Shown here: piece after piece, positions 11,611 through 23,080 of the stretch
Position numbering within the stretch: the stretch's first letter is position 1
Layout of the letters: every line of letters begins with the position of its first letter
NCBI GenBank assembly: GCA_940337035.1
Contig: CALNHX010003285.1
Location: forward strand, 89,731-153,730
Length of the DNA stretch: 64,000 nucleotides
Direction of reading: 5' to 3'
DNA from: Agriotes lineatus
Taxonomy: Eukaryota; Arthropoda; Insecta; Coleoptera; Elateridae
Made by a program: the position numbers and the translations under genes
Notes under the pieces: generated by a model
Databases searched by the model: none
Told to the model about the DNA's origin: nothing
Seen by the model: the letters and a program-made list of their open reading frames with translations, nothing else

Positions 11611-12770
11611 TACGAGGGTTGCGCTGAAAATTGTTAGTTATTAAAAGACCGTTGCATTTTTTAACAAAAAATCTGTATTGTTTTTCAAAATATTCTCCAT
11701 TCAGGCTAATACACTTGTGCATTCTTTGAAACCACTTTTTAAAACATTCGGAAAATTCATTTTCTAAAAGTCCTCAAAAATTCTTTGAAATTCTGTAACT
11801 GTTGCATCTGCGCTGGAATAGTATATTGTATGCTAAGAGCTGAAAGTGCATTCTTGCCACTTACGCATGAATATTGCTGGTTGAGGCAAAGCCGAAACCA
11901 GCAATCATGCAAAAGCGGCAAGCGCACTTTTAGCTCGAAATATACATACTATTTTTGCGACGACTGAGCATATTATTAATGGAAAATATCATATTTCATT
12001 TTATTGCAAATATTAATTGACAATCAAGTTAACATTACTCGCGCAGTCTATTAGACATGTGTCGCGATTATTTCGACAAATGACGGACATTGTCAAGGAA
12101 ACATTCGGACGTGGCTACCTATTTTGTTCACGCGGAAACCCAAAACGCTCGGCAAGCGGCAAAGTGATGAAAACACACGCTCAGCGGCAAATGTCAACTT
12201 TCTGTTGTCAAATGACAGTGAGAAAAATCTACTTTCGATGTCAGTCGGCGAAAAAATCTTTTACCTCGCATCATTTTGTTAACAGTTGGAAACAAAAACA
12301 AGTCGCACGGCGCCAGACCTGGGTTATACGGAAGTTGAGTTACCAATTGAACTCCCAAATCTTTCAAAACATCCAATGTTCTGGCAGCAATGTAGGAGGA
12401 TGCGTTGTCATGATGGACTAAGATGTTACGCAGACCGGTCCTTTGGCAACCTGTCTATAATTTTCCAAACATCTGTGGTATAGCCACTTCGCAGTACAAT
12501 CCAGAATTAACAGTTCTGCGATCTTCAAGTGGAATAACAGCAACAGGACCACTTCAGCGGAAAAAAACAGCAATCATTTTCTTATTGACGCTTCTGCCAC
12601 GAATTACTTTTGTGGGCAAGTCTTCATCTTCGAATACCCAAGCACTAGACTGATGTTTAGTTTCAGGATCATAACTGTATACCCAATATTCGTCACCTGT
12701 TACAATGTATGCCACTTGCTTGAAAGAGTAGGTACCCCAAGAGGGAATACCTTGGACATTCGCCGACGCC
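11611..12770 (-). mobile_element. mariner-family transposon remnant
   Basis: A terminal sequence TACGAGGGTTGCGCTGAAAA at 11611 is typical of mariner ends next to TA. On the minus strand, around 12750-12190, transposase pieces are visible in mixed frames: SSAWVFEDEDLPTKVIRGRS, MIAVFF, PLEDRRTVNSGLYC, and YNPGLAPCDLFLFP near the C-terminus. Stops and shifts interrupt it and the N-terminal part is missing. It lies in what was an intron of the broken zinc-finger gene. Confidence 0.8.
11802..11970. repeat. Palindromic insert inside the mariner remnant
   Basis: Two ~80-bp arms are approximate inverse copies. They meet at GCTGGTTGAGGCAAAGCCGAAACCAGC, read here as GCTGGTTGAGGCAAAGCC then GAAACCAGC. 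Layout and some arm sequence (GCTGAAAGTG next to TAGTATATTG) resemble the palindrome at 35.4-35.5 kb. Confidence 0.6.
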
Positions 12771-12779
12771 GTTCTAATA

Positions 12780-13270
12780 AGGTAACAATAAATTTACACA
12801 TTTGAATATTATTTTATAAAATAATTTTCGAACACTGTAATAAATAAATGTTCACTTAAAATTATTAGATTAATACTAATTTAAAGTTAAATTTTAAAGC
12901 ACACTGCCCTATCCCAACATGTATAATATAGTATTGATTTTATCAATTTATTGTTACATCGTTAAAACTGCATATGTCTAAATATTATGCACTCTTAACC
13001 TGCAGTAGTGAGAAAAATTACGTAAGGTGTTACCTACCACTACGGAATAACTTTTCATGGTGTTAAAAATCATTCTGCAGTAACACTTTAAACTTATTTT
13101 TCTCGAAAACTGTTGGTCCTACATGATTGAACCTTTTTTGGGTAATCCGAACATATGAAACCAATTTATGATCTCAAACGTCAAAAAATCGTTATCACGT
13201 ACTTGTCGCGGAACATTTTATCGTTCGTCTTTTGGAAACACCCTGTATAAGATTGATTTAAGTTATTTTT
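12780..13270. other. AT-rich insert ending in a common insect repeat end
   Basis: No coding content. It ends in ACACCCTGTATA near 13247-13258, a terminal motif seen several times in the window (18240, 19310, 56015) and typical of mariner-type MITEs. Confidence 0.35.
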
Positions 13271-13599
13271 ACAGATATTCTAAAACCTGAATACATCGAT
13301 TACCTTGTAGAAGCAGTAAAACTCGCAAGCAATTTTCCGATAATGGTAGGACATATGGGGCTGCATCTTACGTGTTGCACCAAGGAAAGACATTAAAAGA
13401 TTTAATCGACATTGCTACATACCTCATATGTAAAAAAGATCAAATTATACAAAAGAATTCATAAATGCACTGTTTAAAGTTGAAAAACAAAACAAAGCAC
13501 TCACCGCCAACTAAATTTTTAGCATATCTAGCAAGCCGTTGAAGGTAATATCTCAAAGTTTAATTTGGTATAGTGAAGTTATTTTTCAAAACTGCCATA

Positions 13600-14256
13600 T
13601 CAAGTGCTACACCGTTGGATTCTACACAAAAACAGCTTTCTAATGATGGTACCTTCGACCCCCATTTAAATTTAAAAAAATAATCAAGTTGAGCGTGCTG
13701 CAGTCGTAACGATCTAGAAAAAATTTGGAACCACGAATATTAGTAGAAATCCGTATGTATTTAAGTCTAAAACGAGATCATATGTGTAATGTGTTGTTTT
13801 TGTAATGTTTGTGACTATGTTGTATTGTTATTTTCTAAATATAGTTTTGTTCGGTTCTCTTGTAGTTTTTCTTAAGAACTAGGTATGTACATAAACAAAA
13901 TAAACTTAAATATGTGTTCCACACAAAGACTGGTCACCTATCTAGTCATGGAACTTCCACATTTTTCATGTTTACAGATCGAACATTTTTTGCAGTTTTA
14001 TATTGACTGTTTTGACAACTCCTAGGCATTTCGGAGTTGAAAATAAACGTCCTACACACCCAGAAAGATACATTATTTCAGGTAAGTTAATATGTTATTT
14101 TTATTTTTCCCTAAAAAAATTAAGAAGGTTTAATCAATTTTATGATAGAAATAGTGCCTTTCTTATTAAATCATCCAATTATGTGTTTCTTCTTATGAAC
14201 AATTTACTGAGAACGAAAAATTCGATGCTATTTTCTGACAAAAACACACTATCAGG
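13600..14256. other. No gene recognised
   Basis: Probably the decayed remainder of the zinc-finger gene, then intergenic DNA. GGCCTATTCTGTAACTCGTC at 14257 resembles a PIF/Harbinger terminus and may mark the 5' edge of the element that gave rise to the Myb/SANT gene. Confidence 0.3.
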
Positions 14257-14574
14257 CCTATTCTGTAACTCGTCGTTCGTTGACGGCGATTTTTCTAAAG
14301 GCGATCGTTAGCGACTTTCATAACGACAAACTCAACGAATTCGTTAGAAAAGTTATTCCGGATGCGCTGTCGTTCGGTCGCTCGAAGCGCAACGGATGTG
14401 TTAGACGTTTTTGGGAAAGTTAGTATATCGTTCCCAACTTGATGCTAACTTCAGCTTATCATTTTAGCTCAAACTCACACGATTGTTTTGTGCTCACACG
14501 TTCACTTTGGCTTTGGTCACAAACGAGTTTAGTTGCAGTTGTTTTGTGCTCAAAATTTCCAGAAACCACGTGCT

Positions 14575-17500
14575 ATGATGGAAGAGGATAAGAAGAAGCG
14601 CGGTGCGAAAACCACTAGGCAACAATATGAGCTTTATTTGGAGGAATTACGAGGGAATGAGCCTTTTCGGACAAATAAATTTTCATCTGAAAATCCACAT
14701 ATAATACAAGAAACTTGGCACCAGCTGACGAAATCGTTGAACAGCGTAGGGGGGCCTCAAAAAGTCGTGTCGTCTTGGAAAAAGGTAATTGCTGTCGATT
14801 GTTTGAAACAGTATTAGTTGACCGTAATGGAATTAAAAATATGGCAATATACCCATTTACTTCTTTTAACGTAGGTTTTCTCCGACTGGAAGTCCAGCGT
14901 CCGCAAAAGGACACGACTGATAAAAGTTGCAGCAAGGCAAACTGGAGAAGGTCCACTGGAGAAGCCATTAACAGACCTCGAAACAAATTTACTAGACATA
15001 ATTGGTACGATTACAGTTGATGGGATTCAAAATGTACCCGAATTGGGAGTCAATAATATTAACGGTAAGATAACATTTATTTATAAACTTACATAAAAAT
15101 GGTATAAATAGTAATCAATTCAACTGTAATAATCCTTTATCTAATAGACTTGTCTGTCCGGGACGCTGTTTCAGCAGCCAAACCGTAAGAGATAGAGAAA
15201 AAAGTGATTAAAGTTATATGTTTGGAATGGTCATGTCAGGTCAGGAACCGAATTTCAGTCACGTGACACTTCCGGTTTTCGAGAAATCACGTCCGGGACG
15301 CTGGTCCGTCCGGGACGCTGTTTCAGCCAGAGCTGGGCAGTAATTAATTACTTTGTAATTAAATTACTAATTAAATTCCTTTTTGTGTATTTGCCTTGAA
15401 ATTGAATTACTTTTCAAAATGCGGTAATTGTAATTGGGAATTGCCCTTTTTGTTAACAAGTACTTGAAAATTACTTTTTGAAAGTAATTAATTACTACAT
15501 TCAATTACTCAATCACTTTTGTGTAATGAAATTACTCTGAAGTATTTAAATTACTTTACAAGTATTTGAATTACCGGTGGTAATTGAAATTACTGAAGGT
15601 AGTTGAATTACTTTGTGGTATTTCAATTACTGACCTCGATTGAGTGCAAAATTTCCAGAACGCAAAAAAATACAATAAGGTCTTATTAAGTTACATATTA
15701 AACAAATCGGGATAGGGTATTGTATTGTATTGTATTGTATTTTTATTCATCATAATATACACCGTGGTGCTTAGATATGTCACAATTCCAGTTTAAATAT
15801 AAAAATAAAAAATACAATGCATTTACAGAAATAGTCAACTACAGATAAATACAGTAACAACAAAAATACTAAAGTCAATAAAACAAGACAGTCTTAATTT
15901 TCAACAAATCTGAAATCGGAAAGTTCATAGTAGACATTGGCCAGAAGATGTTTTTTAAGCTTAACTTTGAAGAGTTTTGTTGGGGCATTTTTGAGAGTAC
16001 TAGGAAGCGAATTAAATAATCCTATTCCGAAATTATTTCGTTTAGTGGACGTTAGTCTCTGCTGCGGAACCTGTATATCGCCTCGACTGCGGGTGTCGTA
16101 ACCATGGGCATCGCCGTTTTTTGTATAATCGCCATAATGTTCTTTTATGTATAATAGATTACAATATAGTATTGCTGACGGTAGCGTTAATATGTTATAT
16201 TTTTTAAACAATGGTTTACAACTGTCTAACTGACTCGCTCCCGCCAACACTCTCAAGGCTCTTTTTTGTACAATGAAAATTTTTTTAATATGTGTAGAGG
16301 TACCCCAGTTTATTAGACCGTACGTCATTACACTATGAAATAACGCGTGGTATGCAGTAATGGCAGCATCTAAGTTTACTCGATTTTTTATTTGTCTAAT
16401 TACATAAATTGTTCTTGATAACTTAATTGAAAGATTGTCAACATGTGCTTGCCAAGTTAGTATTCCCCAAGCCTAATTTATGATTTCCTATGACGATCGA
16501 ATAGTAGCAACTTTTGTGTAACATTTGCATTCTGTACGACGCGTTCACGAATCACGAGTAAAGAGTGCATTGGTGCGTGTATGTAGTAGATGTGATACGT
16601 AGTTTGTAACAGTGAAACTAATATTTATTGTTGAAGACGCTAAAACTATATTTGCGGTAAGTACGTTATAGATTACAATACCTACGGTAAAAATATATTT
16701 TAAAATAGCTTCATTAGACAATATTGGTTCATAATAATTATTGATTCCTTTCAATTTGCTTCTTTTAAATGATGTACTAGCATAGGGCTATATTGTAACA
16801 GGCGTTAAGTTCAGACAATTGCGTTTTTGAGTGAGTAATTGAACTAAACGGCCAACATCCAATAACATTTAAAGAGCGTAAAACACATAAATAAAATGTA
16901 CCTAATTGCGAAATTCCACGCCTGGTTGACTCAAAAATGCAGTATGGGGTATAGTACTAATACAATATAAAAACACCGCATAAGTTTATCGCATTCTTGC
17001 AATGAACATTTGTAAATTATCCATACTTTAACGCTTTATTACTTTGTAATGGTCACATGCTGCTTTGTATACGGACTCCTGCACCATATTAGGTTTGATT
17101 ATTATTAAAAATCTGGAATAGTGTTTTATAAAAATCGTGACTTTCTTATAATTCCGATTACCTCAGCCAACATTACGTCTTTACGTTATATAGGGTGCTG
17201 CGTTGACGGACGAAACATACAAAACCATGCTAATTACGAAACATTCAAATATTGACTTCGTAATGGTTTTACACAAAATTCCATTTAGTTTTCTTAAAAG
17301 AACCGTGCGTAGGACCCAATTTATGTAATTTCAGATATTTCATTACCCTAAATTTAAAATCAATAGGTAATATTTTCTGTGTACATAATTGGCATCTCAG
17401 AATAAAGACTTTATTATAATATTAAAAATTTGGTAAAATTAATAGGTATTATTGAAGATATTAAGATTTTGAAATTTGAAGTAAAAATATGAAAACAACC

Positions 17501-20500
17501 TGCGCCATTTGTCAAACGTTGACAGTAATTTTATGAAATAAGTATTTTTCTCCGTTTCTTACACGGTGTGTTCAAAAAGAAATTACATAAAGATTGGCCA
17601 TGAAATATAAAAGTAATGTCAACAGCAAGCTTTAGAATTCATTAACTGTCATCACTTTTGTTGTTACTGTAAGTTTATATTATACGCTGATATCGTGATT
17701 GAAAATTCTAAAGATTCCTGTCTCTAAAGCTTGCTGTCGGCATTAGTTTTATTTTCAATGGCCTACCCATATGTAATTTCTTTTTAAACAAATGATAATT
17801 ATAAAGGTCTCTTGAATGTAAAAATGACTTCATTGTTACGTGCTTGAGCAAATGTCTTTTATTTTTGTATCTGATGTACCAATTTTTATTTCCGTATTGT
17901 AATCAATAATCATGCAAGGGAGGAAATTACATTTTAGTCCAGATTTATACGTATGACACGTTTACATTTTATGAGAGTATTTCTTGTATTCAGCTGCATT
18001 CAAAAATATTTAAATATGAAAATCAAGAGGCTAGTTAATCTATTACTGACCAGGGAACAAAACGTATATTTTCGGGAAACCCTTACAGGCGACAGAAAAT
18101 GTAACTTTCGTGTAAAGGGGTAAACATCTTTTTTTCGAACTAAGCCAACAAAAAATGCTCAAGTTGCGACAATTGGATCACCATGTAGTGTTCTTTACAA
18201 AAATAGAATTTTGCTGTCAAACAATTAAGAAATTCAATGCTGCACCCTGTATACTTAAGTAAGTTACCTATTTTCGTCATTCAACCTCATGTTAGGCGTA
18301 TTTAATAGTAGATTGTTCTACAAGTTCAGAAAAGTGAGAGTTTTTCAACATTTAATTTACGAGCGAACGATGCAAAGGGAGTGGATTAATTTTACACGAA
18401 CATGGAAAAATTACTTTTATAACATTCAGCGTGCTGTTTTTTCTAATGCCACTACAAAATCTAGCCAAAATAAAATTCGACATTTCTTCGTATTCAAAAA
18501 AAAAATTTGTTTAAATCGGCGGTGAAGTACTTCAAAATCGTCATTAAAATACGAGAAATCGGCAGTGAAGTAATCCATTGTTATACGACTTTTTATAGGT
18601 GGCGGGGCGACAGATAAACGTCAACAGACGTAAAAATAACCTAAAAAAGTTGGTTGAAATGTTGTAATTTCACGATTTCTCGATTTCAAAAAAAAAAAAA
18701 AAACAATGTACCCCTCGGTACTGAAGTTCCTATTTATCCCTCATGTAGTTTATTTGCATTGACCCTACGGGCCTCGGCAACTAAATCCACATTCGTGATA
18801 AAAAGTTACAATTCAGTGCCTTGGTATACAAACTTCTATTTTTTAAATCGGCAGTGAAGAACGTCGAAATCGTCATTAAAATATGAGAAATGGGCAGTGG
18901 AGTAAACCATTGTTTTACCACCTTTTTGTAGGCGGCTGGGCGATAGGTAAACGTCAACCGACGTCAACATCACCTACAAGAGTTGGTTAAAATGTTGTAA
19001 TTTCGTGATTTTGATTGAAAAAAAAAACAATATGCTCCTCGGCACTGGAAGTTCCTTTTTATCCCTCATGTGGTTTATTTGCTTTGGCCCTACGGGCCTC
19101 GACAACTAAACCCACATTCGTGATAAAAAGCTCAACTACAGTGATAACCTATGTGTAAATTAATAAAAAAATTAAAAAATTGAAATTGAACTTGCAATTC
19201 CCTATACCTTCTTACTGAATGGACTTTGTACTAAGGTATATTAGGTTTAATCGGTTTATTATAACCTAAGGAATCTACGACCAATCTGTGTGCCATTCTT
19301 TTTGTGACACCCTGTATAATTGTTATCCTTGACTTTATGTATTTACTTACATCTTACATCAAAACAAACTAAAAAGTTTTGGTTTTGATGAACGGTGCAT
19401 GTAGCTACAAGATTTAATTATAAAAAACCTTCAAAAGCGATAAAGTATGTAGGTTACTATAGTTAACAAAACATAAAAAGTAAGCATTTTTAGATTACGA
19501 TTACGAATCGACACGACACTAATGATAGTTGCAACTTGCAAGAAAGTTCTACTAAATAGAACTATATGACAATTATTTTCATTGAAAGTAATTGATGTTT
19601 ACAATTACAATTACTAAGTAATTGGTACTTGAATTACTATTTCGTGTGAGTAATTGAATCTCTGGTAATTAAATTACTTCATTGGGCGGTAATTCGTAAT
19701 TAGTAATTAATTACTTTTTTAAAGTAATTTGCCCAGCTCTGGTTTCAGCAGCCAAACCGTAAGAGATAGAGAAAAAAGTTATGAAAGAAAGTTATATGTT
19801 TGGAATGGTCATGTCAGGTCAGGAACCGCATTTCAGTCACGTGACACTTCCGGTTTTTAAAAATCACGTTTTTATTTAATACGCGTTCTATTTGAAAAAC
19901 GGTCTTTTTTGTTTTATTAAATGAGACATTTGTCTCACTGGTTGCTAGTTTTAAATAATTGACTACTTTTGACATTTCTCATATAGGGAACAATTGCATC
20001 CATAGCCTACCAAATAGAACTTACTTTAGTTCATATGAAATAAAAGTACTTTTAATCCTAGGAATTAAACGTGTTACCTTACAACATACCGTGTGAATAA
20101 TGCAAGACTATACATTGGCAACATTATTTTAGCATCAATTGATTTACCCATGCTAGTAACAATTGTCGGTTTTGAAATTATAATGAAATAATCCAGTATG
20201 GTAACATTAAGTAAATGCTCTATGTCTAATTTTTCAAATTCGTACAGCAAAATGGCATTTGACGCACTCTACTAATAAGTAATAATAGTAATAACAAGAT
20301 TTTGTAGGTTGTACCATCTTACATAATTTTTGAATTGAAGTTTACCTATTGCTGGCTATTATATCTAGTAGTATACCGATTGTCCGGATTGTATTCGGGA
20401 CAGGGGAAATTAATGAGTGCGACAGGGATAAACAGGTAAAATGAGTAGGTATGACAGAGATAAAACATATCAAAATTTATCAATAATTCCAATGGACACT

Positions 20501-22965
20501 TTAAAAGCTTTTCATGGATGCACATATTTTAAATTAATTAAACGCATCTGTCATTAGAAATTTCAAAATGCAGTACAGCTGAGCTTAATTTATATTAAAA
20601 ACTTGTATATCCATGAAAAGTTTTGAAAGTGTCCATTGGTATATTGATAAATTTGGATATGTTTCTTCTCTGTCATACCTACTCATTTTATCTGTTTCTC
20701 CCTGTTGCACTCATTAATTTCCCATGTTCAGAATACAGTCCGGAGGTCCGGACAGTCTGTATATAAATTAATTAAGCATACTAGATATTTTCAGCTCTAA
20801 TACTATAAGTGGTGAATATTTGAGATGTTTATTGCAGTAAAATATGTTGAGTTAATTATAATAAGAAATTTGCATGGAAATGTCTAAAATATTCTCCTAC
20901 AAAAATTACAACGCGAATAGGATTTGGAAACTACTAGTATTATTTCTATATTTACTACTAATTTAAATAGCACTTTTATTGTTATACTATTATACCACGC
21001 GAAGTACCACCAAAACGTTTTTTTTGTTAATTCGCTTGCACAAAAATAATTTTTAATTATATATTTTTGACGAGGTTAAATAAAGAATTCTTCATTAACC
21101 TAACAATGCTATTTTCCAATTATTACATCATTATATCAAATTATCGACCAATAAGTTTGATCTCGAATATATATAAAGCTTTCGCTATTATCATTCAAAA
21201 ACGCATATATACACAATTAGAAAAAACTCACCAGTCAGAACAAGCAGGATTCAAGAAGGGCTATTCCACCTTCGACCACTTGCAAGCAATCACTCAGCTA
21301 ATAGAAAAACAACGAATTCAACATCCCGCTGTACATAGGATTAATAGATTTTAAAAAAGCGTTTGACTTCATTGAACATCTATTTATTATAGAAGCTCTA
21401 CAACAACACAAAATAAATGGCAAATACATTAACATCATCCAACAATTGCGAGAAAATAATTCAGCATGTATAAAACTAGAACGAAAGGGCCACCAATTCA
21501 AACTGGAAAGAAGAGTCCGACAAGGGGACCCTTTATCACCAGATCTGTTCAATGCTACATTGGATTACTTATTCAACCAACTTAATTGGAAACATGTGGG
21601 TGTAAACATATCAGGGTCATTTCTTACAAATTTACGCTTTGCAGACGACGTAGCATTGTTTGCGAAAAGCTCAACCGAACTGGAAAAATGTTGCAAGCGA
21701 TAAACAAAGAATGCACAAAAATTGGTTTAAAAATCAACATGACTAAGACCAATATACTCACCAACAGTAGCAGGAACCGCATTTTGCTGGATGGTCAAGA
21801 CATTTTTTATAAGGAAGAAGCTATTTATCTTGGAACAATCATATCCTTTAAAAATAAAGACCGCAAGGAAATCCAAAGACGCATAACTTAAGGGTGGCAA
21901 AAATTCTGGTCTCTGAAAACAATTTTGAAGAATAACATGTCTACAAAACTTAAAAGTAAAGTGTTCAACCAGTGTGTAATCCCGACCTTAACTTATGGTG
22001 CACAGACGTGGGCAACAAACAATAGTGAACTCAACAAACTTCAGGTCACTCAAAACAAAATGTTAAGAAACATACTAAAAATAAAACTCAGTGATCACGT
22101 AAAAATTGTGGACATAAGGACGCGATTCCAAACCGAAGACATACAACACTACTGCAAAATGCTCAAGCTGCGCTGGGCAGGTCATGTTGCAAGAGCAAAA
22201 ACGAGATGGACCGAAAAGATAACTCGATGGAAGCCAAACTTATATAAAAGAAGAAAAGGTCGACCTAAAACACGTTGGGAAAACGACATTGTATCCATAG
22301 CTGGGGAAAGCTGGATGAAAGTAGCCCAGGACAGAAACACATGGAAACCCTGGAGGAGGTCCTTGCCCAATAATTGAGATTCATATGGGGTAATGTATAA
22401 TGTATGTATGTATTGTAATGCAATTAGTAATTAGTTACAGCAATATGAATAAGATTAACTTAAAATTTATAACTTTTATTTGCTAGAATTCTATTGCTCT
22501 TATTAAAAACTGGAAGACGGTTTAATTTGGATTAATTTTCGCACCTTGTAATGAATGCATTTCATTAAAATCTGTTAAAAATTATTGTTTTCTTTGTGTG
22601 CATTTAGTGCACATTGAACAAAATTTTAAAAATGTAATACCAAAACTATTTTGTGAGTTTCTAATTTACTTCAGTTTCAGCATCATTATGAGACCTCACC
22701 AGACATGCTTAAAGGAACGCCAATGGAAAATTGAAATTTTAAGTGTTACCAACTGCCACGCCTCGTGTATGTGTTGCCTATATGGCGGGCTCACGTGGTT
22801 TGAAATAATTGTTGATGTCCCTGTATATATCAAGTAAATATTGCGTTTTCAGAAGCTACTAGGCAGCAGTGTTCCAATACAGACGCAGAATTCGAAACTG
22901 TTGTAAAAGAGTGGTTTCGAATGGCGAATCAGAGGTATCAACGGCAGCTAAAATCTCAACAGTAG
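14575..22965 (+). CDS. Myb/SANT (zeste-type) DNA-binding protein, Harbinger-derived
   Basis: Three exons join in one frame of 170 residues: 14575-14784 (ATGATG start), 14875-15064 and 22853-22965 (TAG). Donors are GTAATT and GTAAGA; acceptors are GTAG and TTTTCAG. Phases match (0, then 1). Exon 1 carries the Myb/SANT helices (TRQQYELYLEELRGN, then ETWHQLTKSLNSVGGP, then SSWKK). Exon 2 continues with VFSDWKSSVRKRTRLIKVAA and TGEGPLEKPLTDLE, the signature of Myb_DNA-bind_5/zeste-type proteins. Exon 3 ends in WFRMANQRYQRQLKSQQ. Such proteins accompany the transposase in PIF/Harbinger elements and are often domesticated. AATAAA lies at 23066 and 23075. No partner transposase is in view, so it is a solo Myb gene: domesticated or an orphaned element gene. 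The 7.8-kb intron 2 holds nested transposons, yet the exons are unbroken. Confidence 0.8.
15718..16475 (-). mobile_element. 3' fragment of a non-LTR retrotransposon
   Basis: The minus strand encodes the C-terminal tail of a CR1/Jockey-like ORF2. Reading from about 16475 there is WQAHVDNLSIKLSRTIY, then an open frame 16328-15894 with TYGLINWGT, VQKRALRVLAG and GIGLFNSLPSTLK. On this strand the element ends in a (CAATA)n run (TATTG on +, 15718-15740), a CR1-style 3' simple repeat. The rest of ORF2 is absent. Confidence 0.8.
17569..17790. mobile_element. MITE with ~75-bp inverted ends, nested in the hAT element
   Basis: TGTTCAAAAAGAAATTACAT at the left is mirrored at the right, followed on both sides by ACAGCAAGCTTTAGA. 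About 70 bp of spacer lies between. No coding content. Confidence 0.75.
18509..19142. repeat. 333-bp tandem duplication
   Basis: Two diverged copies begin at 18509 and 18842 with AAATCGGCRGTGAAG and share AATCGTCATTAAAATA, GTTGGTTRAAATGTTGTAAT, an A-run and ACCCACATTCGTGATAAAAA. Non-coding; lies inside the hAT-type element. Confidence 0.75.
19871..20371. other. Intron sequence, nothing recognised
   Basis: Part of intron 2 of the Myb/SANT gene. No coding content or repeat structure that I can support. Confidence 0.35.
20372..20763. mobile_element. MITE with ~140-bp inverted ends
   Basis: The left arm (ATTAATGAGTGCGACAGGGA, AAATGAGTAGGTATGACAGA, CAATGGACACTTTAAAAGC) is mirrored by the right arm ending in GGACAGTCTGTATA. 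The core is short and AT-rich. It lies in intron 2 of the Myb/SANT gene. Confidence 0.75.
21100..22420 (+). mobile_element. RTE-like LINE, 5'-truncated reverse transcriptase
   Basis: The sequence starts abruptly inside the reverse transcriptase (NYRPISLISNIYKAFA) and continues with EQAGFKKGYSTFDHLQAI, KKAFDFIEH, RRVRQGDPLSPDLFNATL and LRFADDVALFA. The C-terminal tail has RWAGHVARAKTRWTEKIT, then RRKGRPKTRWENDI ending at 22377. Frameshifts near 21350 and 21690 and a stop at 21889-21891 break it into four frames. A TATG/TGTA-rich tail follows at 22388-22415. It has the RTE/BovB type of RT and lies in intron 2 of the Myb/SANT gene. Confidence 0.85.
22421..22852. other. Intron sequence, nothing recognised
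   Basis: The end of intron 2 of the Myb/SANT gene. A short + frame here has no recognisable motif. Confidence 0.35.
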
Positions 22966-23065
22966 ATTCTGCCTTCTGTATACTTCTAAATTTTTTAGTC
23001 ATTGAATTGGATGTTAATTTTTTTTGTATGTATGCTTTACATTCATGCTCTTTACCAGATTTTGG

Positions 23066-23080
23066 AATAAACTTAATAAA
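23066..23080 (+). promoter_or_regulatory. Polyadenylation signals of the Myb/SANT gene
   Basis: AATAAA occurs at 23066-23071 and 23075-23080, about 100 bp after the stop codon. Confidence 0.55.

Larger units (their letters stand above)
10147..13500 (+). pseudogene. Broken zinc-finger gene of a recombinase-like family
   Basis: Several exon-like blocks on + form one decayed gene. Block 10147-10240 (VQNWLKTTTIEEEDYIV) ends in TAG. Block 10241-10484 carries a duplicated segment. Block 10567-10871, in phase with the previous donor, ends in a C2H2-like finger (CTFCESF then HFSRHLQQKH) after a frameshift near 10770. Block 10933-11268 has a second finger (ICTNCKAYFRSTYIVRHQ). Block ~11400-11598 contains SDPTILEYGRRYL and REYARLLIQAKKQIP. 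Block 13275-13450 (DILKPEYIDYLVEAVKLASN) continues after another frameshift near 13340. The layout resembles a widespread invertebrate family of finger-bearing proteins with a tyrosine-recombinase-like C-terminus (Crypton-like). That identification is from memory of similar proteins and is tentative. A mariner copy splits it at 11.6-12.8 kb. Confidence 0.45.
15328..19741. mobile_element. hAT-type element, 4.4 kb, 8-bp target duplication
   Basis: The ends are inverted: CAGAGCTGGGC at 15328 and GCCCAGCTCTG ending at 19741. Both are followed inward by dense TAATTACTT-type subterminal repeats (15340-15640 and 19590-19730). GTTTCAGC is duplicated exactly at 15320-15327 and 19742-19749, the 8-bp duplication expected of hAT. 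No hAT transposase is visible inside. The interior holds a LINE fragment, a MITE and a 333-bp duplication, so it is non-autonomous or has filled with later insertions. Confidence 0.85.
15155..19870. repeat. ~150-bp tandem repeat split by the hAT insertion
   Basis: One unit (about 15155-15304) contains CTGTTTCAGCAGCCAAACCG and CACGTGACACTTCCGGTTTT. The next unit starts at about 15305, is interrupted at 15327, and resumes at 19742 with the same order of motifs. Removing the intervening element restores two adjacent units. Confidence 0.8.
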
